NCBI GenBank assembly: GCA_030592245.1
Contig: JAUVJV010000018.1
Span: 1-13,058 of the forward strand
DNA: 13,058 nucleotides
Origin: Candidatus Eiseniibacteriota bacterium
Lineage (GTDB): Bacteria > Arandabacterota > Arandabacteria > Arandabacterales > Arandabacteraceae
Direction: 5' to 3'
A program made the position numbers and the translations under genes. This document shows positions 1 through 4,932 of this stretch, piece after piece. Each line of letters starts with the position of its first letter. Position 1 is the stretch's first letter. The notes under the pieces were generated by a model, which was given only the letters and a program-made list of their open reading frames with translations, made no database searches and was not told the DNA's origin.

Positions 1-58
1 CGGAAAGCACGATCGCCGCAATCATTATCAGCGCCATAGACTTCTTGATCTTCAACAT
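1..58 (-). CDS. N-terminus of an exported protein (partial, runs off the left edge)
   Basis: Only 19 codons are inside the window. They begin at an ATG and read MLKIKKSMALIMIAAIVLS, a basic n-region (three lysines) followed by a hydrophobic stretch typical of a signal peptide or N-terminal membrane anchor. An excellent ribosome-binding site, AAGGAGGT, lies five bases upstream of the ATG, and a sigma70-like promoter is found further upstream (98-125). The mature protein is outside the window, so its function cannot be stated; a lipoprotein or a periplasmic/extracellular protein are equally possible. It follows gmhA after about 180 bases and probably has its own promoter, so it need not belong to the operon to its right. 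Confidence 0.7.
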   Translation of the reverse strand, partial: MLKIKKSMALIMIAAIVLS

Positions 59-97
59 GTTGGACCTCCTTCTTAAGACTGTTCAGCGTCAGCCATG

Positions 98-125
98 ATG
101 CTACCACTTCTTGGGCGGAGGTCAA
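98..125 (-). promoter_or_regulatory. Sigma70-like promoter for the exported-protein gene
   Basis: On the minus strand a TTGACC box (-35, positions 125-120) is separated by 16 bases from TAGCAT (-10, positions 103-98). The -35 matches the consensus at five of six positions and the -10 at four of six. The start codon at 58 lies about 40 bases downstream, behind a strong ribosome-binding site, leaving a short leader. This is the longest non-coding stretch of the window, which favours a real promoter. No experimental support can be drawn from the sequence. Confidence 0.5.
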
Positions 126-129
126 GGCC

Positions 130-157
130 CGGCAGCGGACCGAGCGATCCAATGCCG
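130..157 (-). other. Interrupted inverted repeat just upstream of the promoter
   Basis: The minus strand folds into a two-part hairpin. The outer stem is five base pairs (CGGCA with TGCCG), then comes a 2x2 internal loop, an inner stem of five pairs including one G-U (GGATC with GGTCC), and a GCTC loop. No run of T follows on either strand, so it is not a canonical intrinsic terminator. It could be a weak or Rho-assisted end for the gmhA transcript or an operator, because it ends four bases before the -35 box. It may also be chance. Confidence 0.3.
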
Positions 158-240
158 TGCACACTATGTTGATCTCGCCTACACTGAACTCCACTGTTGG
201 CATGCCCCCTTGAGGTAAATGGTGCGGACCTATCGTTGAC

Positions 241-819
241 TCAGAAGAGCGAGGCTTCGGCGTATTCGCAAAGCAGATGCCCTACGGCGATATGAACCTC
301 CTGAATCCGTGGCACATCGAGAGAGGGTACGATGATGGCAACATCGCAGAGAGAAGCCAGCTTGCCCCCTCCACAACCGGTAAGCCCGAGCACTTTGATT
401 CCGCTTTCCTTCGCCGCCTCGACGCTCTTCAAGATATTGGGCGACTCTCCGCTTGTGCTTATGGCGACCAAGACATCACCTTCGCGGCCCAGGGATGCGA
501 CCTGTCTGGAGAAGACCGTCTCGAAGCCGAGGTCATTCGCCTGTGCCGTGAGCAGCGAGGAGTTGGTGGTCAGCGCGACGGCTGCCATGGGCGAGCGCAC
601 CTGCTTCATCTTAACACTCATCTCGGCGGCGATGTGCTGGGCATCCGCGGCGCTTCCGCCATTACCGCACAGGAGGAGTTTCCCACCGCCCTTGAGGCAG
701 TCGACCACGAGGTCCGCCGCCGCTTCGATATCACCCGCGCAGCACCGTGCGGTTTCCGTGAAAGTATCACTCGCCGAGGACAGTCCTTTGTTTACCCAGC
801 CTGTATCCATCACTCTCAC
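241..819 (-). CDS. gmhA: Phosphoheptose isomerase (sedoheptulose-7-phosphate isomerase), SIS domain
   Basis: A cytoplasmic isomerase converting sedoheptulose 7-phosphate to D-glycero-D-manno-heptose 7-phosphate, the first step of ADP- or GDP-heptose synthesis for surface glycans. The single SIS domain shows the phosphate-binding CGNGGSAADAQH (residues 51-62) and STSGESPN (121-128). The catalytic-type residues of GmhA are present: Glu66, Gln173 and His181 in the final QEVHIAVGHLLCE segment. The length of 192 residues is normal. Starting at GTG 819 puts AAGGA six bases upstream; an ATG at 810 is a less well spaced alternative. The gene begins nine bases after the rfbD stop and is the last of the run. 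The related replication factor DiaA has the same fold, but the neighbours and the ANDLGFETVFSRQV motif favour GmhA. No other heptose genes are visible. Confidence 0.88.
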   Translation of the reverse strand: MRVMDTGWVNKGLSSASDTFTETARCCAGDIEAAADLVVDCLKGGGKLLLCGNGGSAADAQHIAAEMSVKMKQVRSPMAAVALTTNSSLLTAQANDLGFETVFSRQVASLGREGDVLVAISTSGESPNILKSVEAAKESGIKVLGLTGCGGGKLASLCDVAIIVPSLDVPRIQEVHIAVGHLLCEYAEASLF

Positions 820-828
820 TCGCTTTCC

Positions 829-1692
829 TTACGATAAGCCCTTCCTCTGCAGATGATCTCTCAAACCCTCCTGCCACGGGGGCAGGGGCCGGAAATCCGT
901 ATCCTTAAGCACGCTGCTTGAAAGCACGGAATAGGCCGGGCGCGCCGCGACCGTCGGGTAGGCCTCGCTCAAGACCGGCTCGATGTCGCACTCGATTCCG
1001 GCAAGTCTCACCACCTCGCCGGCAAGCTCAAACCAGGTGGCATTCCCGGAGTTGGTGAGGTGCACGGTACCCTCGAGCCCCAGCTCTATAAGCTGCGCCA
1101 GCCCCACCGAGAGATGCCCGGTATAGGTGGGACATCCGCGCTGGTCGTTCACCACCCTCAAGGGACCACCATCCGGAGATTCCATCACAGCCGACGCCTT
1201 CTTTAGGATCGTATCGACGAAGTTCCGGCCGTTTGGTCCGAAGAGCCAGGAGGTTCTTACAACCAGGTGCCGGGGTGCCAGCTTCTCTACATAGTGCTCC
1301 CCGTGAAGCTTGGTGAGACCGTAATAGTTGATGGGATCGGTTTCATCCTCTTCCGTGTATGGCTCGCGCTTCTTGCCATTGAACACATAATCGGTGCTGA
1401 GGAAGATAAGATACGCGCCCGCGTCCCTTGCCGCCCCGGCAATGTTCATCGCGCCGGCGGCATTGTATTCGAAGGCCTTGGGGTGCTGGGTTTCACAGGT
1501 TTCAACATCGGTGAAGGCCGCGAGGTGAACAATCACCTCGGGCTTGATCGAGGCAATGGCTCCTGCGGTCGCCCCGGCATCGGCGACATTGAAGTCCTCT
1601 AAGTCCACGCCGGTAACCTCGTGGCCGGCGGCAAGGACCTCGCACAGATCGGTACCCAACATACCCTCTGCACCTGTCACCAGTATGCGCAG
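829..1692 (-). CDS. rfbD: dTDP-4-dehydrorhamnose reductase, with a probable CTG start
   Basis: A cytoplasmic NAD(P)H-dependent reductase for the last step of dTDP-L-rhamnose synthesis. It is an extended short-chain dehydrogenase. With a CTG start at 1692 the protein is 287 residues and opens MRILVTGAEGMLG, giving the first beta strand and the GxxGxxG nucleotide-binding motif (Gly7, Gly10, Gly13). The catalytic Tyr-xxx-Lys is YGLTK (Tyr124, Lys128), and STDYVFNG is also family-typical. The first conventional start in frame (GTG 1680) would remove half of beta 1 and has no ribosome-binding site, whereas GGGAGG sits eight bases before the CTG. The gene starts 13 bases after the rfbA stop, and its ribosome-binding site abuts that stop codon. 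The rfbB and rfbC partners are not in the window. Confidence 0.88.
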   Translation of the reverse strand: MRILVTGAEGMLGTDLCEVLAAGHEVTGVDLEDFNVADAGATAGAIASIKPEVIVHLAAFTDVETCETQHPKAFEYNAAGAMNIAGAARDAGAYLIFLSTDYVFNGKKREPYTEEDETDPINYYGLTKLHGEHYVEKLAPRHLVVRTSWLFGPNGRNFVDTILKKASAVMESPDGGPLRVVNDQRGCPTYTGHLSVGLAQLIELGLEGTVHLTNSGNATWFELAGEVVRLAGIECDIEPVLSEAYPTVAARPAYSVLSSSVLKDTDFRPLPPWQEGLRDHLQRKGLS

Positions 1693-1700
1693 AGTAATAT

Positions 1701-1706
1701 CCTCCC
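1701..1706 (-). promoter_or_regulatory. Ribosome-binding site that places the rfbD start
   Basis: GGGAGG on the minus strand, directly after the TA of the rfbA TAG stop and eight bases before the CTG at 1692. Its spacing to the only downstream GTG (1680) is 20 bases, too long. It therefore supports initiation at the CTG. Confidence 0.6.
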
Positions 1707-2779
1707 TATTCGAGCTCGATGCGGCTGTAATCGCCCACCATGAACTTATATGCCCTGGGGCGCCTGCTGTGCTTCTCTATCACGACGTTCTTGCCCACGA
1801 GGCTGCTCTCGATGCGGCCGCCCACATCCACGATGCGGCTGTCCTCGAGGATGATGCTGTGCTCCACCTCGCTGCCCCTGATCTCGCAGTTGTAGTTGAT
1901 CGAGGTGAAGGGTCCCACATAGGCATTCACGATGGTCGAGTTCTCACCTATTATGAGCGGGCCCCTCAAGATGGAGTTCTCCACCCTGCAGCCCTTTCCC
2001 ACGACCACCTGCCCATCCACCTGGGTCTTCGCGTCGATCTCGCCGTCGATCCTGGTCTCGAGCCGGCCCAGGATCATCCGGTTGGCCTCGAGCATGTCCT
2101 GGAGCTTTCCCGTGTCCTTCCACCAGCCGGTGATGATCTGGTAGCGCACGTCACGCCCCTTCTCTATCAGATACTGGATGGCGTCGGTTATCTCGAGCTC
2201 ATCTCTCCCAGAAGGCTCGATGGCGTCCGCGGCCTCGAACACGCTCTCATCGAACATGTAGACGCCCACCAGGGCCAGGTCGCTCTTGGGCTCCTTCGGC
2301 TTCTCCACCAGGCGCACCACCCGATCGCCGTCGAGCTCGGCGACTCCGAAGCTCTGCGGGTTGGGGACGTGGGCCAGGAGGATCTGGCAGTTGGGGGCAT
2401 TAGCCTCGAATTGCTTCACGAAACCCGCCACTCCGTCGGTAATGAGATTATCACCCAGGTAGACCACGAACCGGTCTTTGCCCACGAAGTCCTTCGAGAT
2501 CTTAACGGCGTGGGCCAGACCCAGCGGGGCTTCCTGCTGGATATAGGTCGTCCTTACCCCGAACTTCCCTCCATCGCCAACAGCCGCTCTTATCTCGCTG
2601 GCCGTATCGCCCACCACGATGCCAATCTCCGTGATACCGGCGTCGCGAATGGCCTCGATCCCATAGAACAGGATGGGCTTATTGGCAACCGGGACCAGCT
2701 GCTTGGCACTGGTGTGGGTTATGGGCCGGAGTCTCGTACCCTTTCCTCCACTAAGGATTACGGCCTTGATCTCGATCAA
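1706..2779 (-). CDS. rfbA: Glucose-1-phosphate nucleotidyltransferase (thymidylyltransferase), long form
   Basis: Makes dTDP-glucose from glucose 1-phosphate and dTTP, the entry step for dTDP-rhamnose and related deoxysugars. The N-terminal GT-A nucleotidyltransferase domain carries the signature LSGGKGTRLRP (residues 9-19) and the metal-binding YLGDN (107-111), followed by VEKPKEP. From about residue 250 to the end there are hexapeptide-like turns (VENSILRGPLIIG, IRGSEVEHSIILEDS) of a left-handed beta helix. At about 357 residues this is the long form seen in archaea and actinobacteria, not the roughly 290-residue enterobacterial RmlA. An in-frame TGA stands two codons before the TTG, so initiation must be at the TTG (2779) or, unusually, the ATC at 2770, where homologues begin MKAVIL. 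A related sugar nucleotidyltransferase specificity cannot be excluded. Confidence 0.88.
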   Translation of the reverse strand: MIEIKAVILSGGKGTRLRPITHTSAKQLVPVANKPILFYGIEAIRDAGITEIGIVVGDTASEIRAAVGDGGKFGVRTTYIQQEAPLGLAHAVKISKDFVGKDRFVVYLGDNLITDGVAGFVKQFEANAPNCQILLAHVPNPQSFGVAELDGDRVVRLVEKPKEPKSDLALVGVYMFDESVFEAADAIEPSGRDELEITDAIQYLIEKGRDVRYQIITGWWKDTGKLQDMLEANRMILGRLETRIDGEIDAKTQVDGQVVVGKGCRVENSILRGPLIIGENSTIVNAYVGPFTSINYNCEIRGSEVEHSIILEDSRIVDVGGRIESSLVGKNVVIEKHSRRPRAYKFMVGDYSRIELE

Positions 2780-2786
2780 CTCCTTT
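2780..2786 (-). promoter_or_regulatory. Ribosome-binding site in contact with the rfbA start
   Basis: AAAGGAG on the minus strand ends immediately before the TTG assigned as the rfbA start, leaving zero spacing. Together with the following TTGATC it resembles an almost complete anti-Shine-Dalgarno complement. It is nine bases from the ATC at 2770. It is the reason the rfbA start is flagged. Confidence 0.5.
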
Positions 2787-2789
2787 CAA

Positions 2790-2798
2790 ATCATACCA
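2790..2798 (-). promoter_or_regulatory. Possible extended -10 element before rfbA
   Basis: The minus strand reads TGGTATGAT, a TG-extended -10 with a five-of-six match to TATAAT. It lies in the 39-base gap between the GGGPS stop and rfbA. No convincing -35 is present at 16-18 bases upstream, and the leader would be very short. It could give the sugar genes some independent expression; equally it may be chance. Confidence 0.25.
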
Positions 2799-2803
2799 GT
2801 CGG

Positions 2804-2831
2804 GTCACTCCGCGTGAGTCATTCCGCGTGA
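2804..2831 (-). repeat. 14-base tandem duplication across the end of the GGGPS gene
   Basis: Two adjacent 14-base units, TCACGCGGAATGAC and TCACGCGGAGTGAC on the minus strand (2831-2818 and 2817-2804), differ at one base. The first contains the TGA stop codon of the upstream gene; the second lies between the genes. Confidence 0.8.
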
Positions 2832-3562
2832 ACGGCTGTCGTGAACTCCCGTAGTATGGTTTCGCTTCCGTCTTTCTCTATGACGTCACCCGTTACTATG
2901 AACGAGGCGCCGGCTCGCACTATCGCGCCGGCCTCTTCGGGGTTCTTTATTCCGCCCCCGACAATCAGGGGAATAGAAACGTATTCCCTGACAGATTCTA
3001 TCATCTCTAAGGGCACATGCTCCTCCGCACCGCTGCCCCCCTCGAGGAAGACCAGTTTCATTCCAAGGTACTCCCCGGCCAGCGCATGGGCCGAAGCGAT
3101 TTCCGACTTCCGCCGCGGTATCGCCAGCGACTGGCTCATGAACTGAACCGAAGTCGTCTCTCCCGATTCAACCAGGATATAGGCTACCGGGATGGTCTCG
3201 AGGCGATACCTGCGTATCCTCGGGGCAGCCTTGACATGCTCCCCTATGAGGAGGTCGGAGTTTCTCCCGCTGACCAGGGAGAGGAAGAGAATGGCGTCGG
3301 CGTGAGAAGAGACCTGGGTCGCGTCGCCCGGGAAGATCACAACGGGCACCCGGGATGCCTGCTTGAGGCGGCTCACGGCCTCTCCAAAATCGTGCCGCAC
3401 GCAGAGACTTCCGCCTACGAAGAGGAGGTCCGCGTACTGGCTGAGGAGCTCGGCCTGCTCCGATAACTCCGCCAGGTCATACCTGTCCGGGTCCACCAGG
3501 ACCACATAACCCGCACCGCGGTCCCGCTTGACCTCCATCATGTGCTTCAGGACTCCACTCAT
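2819..3562 (-). CDS. Geranylgeranylglyceryl-phosphate-synthase family protein (GGGPS/PcrB)
   Basis: Enzymes of this family attach a polyprenyl diphosphate to C3 of sn-glycerol-1-phosphate, the first committed ether bond of archaeal lipids. The 247-residue TIM barrel shows LVDPD (residues 22-26), VGGS (49-52), the long block from IFPGD (76-80) to SGRNSDLLIGEH (98-109), IPRRKSEIASAHALAGEYLG (148-167), the phosphate/substrate site FLEGGSGA (172-179), GGGIKNPEEA (202-211) and VTGD (223-226). Overall the spacing and motifs look like group II (methanogen/Bacteroidetes) enzymes more than Bacillus PcrB, judged from memory. The usual YLEAGSGA appears as FLEGGSGA. The ATG start has GGGGG six bases upstream and lies one base after the GGR stop. 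Chain length of the substrate, and whether a full archaeal lipid is made, cannot be read from the sequence. Confidence 0.9.
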   Translation of the reverse strand: MSGVLKHMMEVKRDRGAGYVVLVDPDRYDLAELSEQAELLSQYADLLFVGGSLCVRHDFGEAVSRLKQASRVPVVIFPGDATQVSSHADAILFLSLVSGRNSDLLIGEHVKAAPRIRRYRLETIPVAYILVESGETTSVQFMSQSLAIPRRKSEIASAHALAGEYLGMKLVFLEGGSGAEEHVPLEMIESVREYVSIPLIVGGGIKNPEEAGAIVRAGASFIVTGDVIEKDGSETILREFTTAVHAE

Positions 3563-3563
3563 A

Positions 3564-4739
3564 CTAGGCCCCCACTAAGTGTCTGACCAGACCAAATGTC
3601 CTGGGCATGGATTTCACGAAGAACTTCACCATCTTGAATGGATCACCGCGAAGCAGTTGATCCTCCGATGCATACTCCCCGGTCAGGTCGAGCATTTTCA
3701 CAAGCTCCGAGTCACTCATCCTGGAGAAGATCTTCCTGACGGCCAGCCTCAGGCTCCTGTCCCCGAAGACCGCTTTCCCACCGGCCTTATAGCCTTTCTC
3801 AGCTTCCCGCAGTGAGCTTCCCAGAGCATACGACGAGGCGGCCTGTCCCGCGATGCCGCCGGATTCCATTCCGGGCACTATCCCGGCCCCGGACACTGGG
3901 TCCGCAGCCCCCGCCGCGTCGCCGGCCAGGAAGACGCCCTTGCCGAATGCCTTGTGAGGCGACTTTCTACTCGGCACGCCCCCGCACAGTGTCCATTTGA
4001 TCTCGGCCCGGGCACACCGCTTCTGCTTGAAAGCTTTAAGATAATCGACCGCTGCGGGACCCGGTTTCGAACTATACATAATGCCGACACCGACGTTCGC
4101 AGAGGACTCTCCCTTGGGAAAGACCCAGGCATACCCACCCGGCGCCACATCTTTTCCGAAATGGAACTCCACGGTGCCCGGAGTAATATCGATACCATCA
4201 ACCCTGTGCTGGGCGCATGAGAAGACGTTCGATGGCTTGAGGCCCTCTAAAATTCCCATTCCTCTCCCAACTCTCGACTCTATTCCGTCCGCACCCACCA
4301 CTGCACCGCAGGTCATCCTGCGCATCCCGCCGGTTCCGGTGATCTCGATCTCGAAGCCGCCGTCCTTGAGAGAGCGTACCATACCGGCGCTCACGGAGGT
4401 CCGGATATCGACTCCCTCCTCATCGGCCATCTCCGACAAGCCGGAGAGAAAGACGCCCTTATCAAGCACGTATCCCGCTCCCGCCTCCTGTATGCCCACG
4501 GAGCGACCCTCGGGGTTTACCAGCGCCGCCCTCTCTATACTGGTCGATATCCACTCGGTCCGTGGCTCCAGGAACTGCTTCAAGCCCAGGTAGCTGGCGG
4601 CTTCGGCACACGATATCTTCTCGCCGATGCGGGAGGATCTTTCCACCAGGAGGGTCCTGGCCTTGTTCCTTGCCGAGGCCACGGACGCCCACAGGCCGGC
4701 GCACCCGCCACCCACCACTATTACATCAAAGTCCCTCAA
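3564..4739 (-). CDS. Geranylgeranyl-reductase-family FAD-dependent oxidoreductase
   Basis: GGR-family flavoproteins hydrogenate double bonds of polyprenyl chains on archaeal lipids, chlorophyll, menaquinone or polyprenols. The 391-residue protein starts with a Rossmann FAD site (VGGGCAG, Gly10, Gly12, Gly15, with Glu33 ending beta 2). It has a Cys-x-Glu (Cys44, Glu46) near the place of the family's conserved active-site cysteine, GADG (149-152), the family signature YAWVFPK followed by ANVGVG (203-219) and the second FAD motif GDAAGAADPVSGAGI (273-287). Length is normal. The start is TTG 4739, with GGAGG nine bases upstream; it overlaps the end of the ferredoxin gene by 14 bases, and the gene ends one base before GGGPS. 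The context argues for a role in isoprenoid ether-lipid saturation, but quinone or polyprenol reduction remains possible. Confidence 0.9.
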   Translation of the reverse strand: MRDFDVIVVGGGCAGLWASVASARNKARTLLVERSSRIGEKISCAEAASYLGLKQFLEPRTEWISTSIERAALVNPEGRSVGIQEAGAGYVLDKGVFLSGLSEMADEEGVDIRTSVSAGMVRSLKDGGFEIEITGTGGMRRMTCGAVVGADGIESRVGRGMGILEGLKPSNVFSCAQHRVDGIDITPGTVEFHFGKDVAPGGYAWVFPKGESSANVGVGIMYSSKPGPAAVDYLKAFKQKRCARAEIKWTLCGGVPSRKSPHKAFGKGVFLAGDAAGAADPVSGAGIVPGMESGGIAGQAASSYALGSSLREAEKGYKAGGKAVFGDRSLRLAVRKIFSRMSDSELVKMLDLTGEYASEDQLLRGDPFKMVKFFVKSMPRTFGLVRHLVGA

Positions 4740-4932
4740 AGGTCCTATCCTCCAGGATCCCCACGGGGCATAATCTCACGCACACCAGACAGCGGCTGCA
4801 ACGCTCGGGATTCACCCTGACAGAGCCGCCGTCGCAGGCTATCGCGTCCTCCCGGCATACGGCGCTACAAACACCGCACATCCAGGTACAACCGATGCAG
4901 ACAACTTCACTCCGCGATGCTCTATCTGGCAA
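4726..4932 (-). CDS. Small ferredoxin, probably 2x[4Fe-4S]
   Basis: A predicted cytoplasmic electron carrier of about 68 residues. The second cluster motif is canonical, CSRCLVCVRLCP (Cys45, 48, 51, 55). The first is irregular: CIGCTWMCGVCSAVC (Cys12, 15, 19, 22, 26), where Cys15-x3-Cys19 replaces the usual x2 spacing and Cys26 is followed by Arg, not Pro. The end overlaps the GGR start by 14 bases, which suggests translational coupling and a job as electron donor to that reductase; a ferredoxin beside GGR is known from Methanosarcina. The start is uncertain. TTG 4932, overlapping the end of alaS by 11 bases, is the nearest in-frame start that keeps all cysteines. GTG 4910 and TTG 4904, better placed after a GGAG, are in another frame. 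Confidence 0.8.
   Translation of the reverse strand: MPDRASRSEVVCIGCTWMCGVCSAVCREDAIACDGGSVRVNPERCSRCLVCVRLCPVGILEDRTFEGL

Noticed and set aside
130..157. Calling the hairpin after gmhA an intrinsic terminator
   Set aside because: No T-run follows the stem on either strand and the stem is interrupted; it is listed only as an inverted repeat.
1544..2854. A 436-codon open frame on the plus strand opposite rfbA
   Set aside because: It lies wholly antisense to rfbA and the start of rfbD, has low-complexity composition (many Leu, Asp, His, Ala), no known motif and no ribosome-binding site; rfbA on the other strand has clear family motifs.
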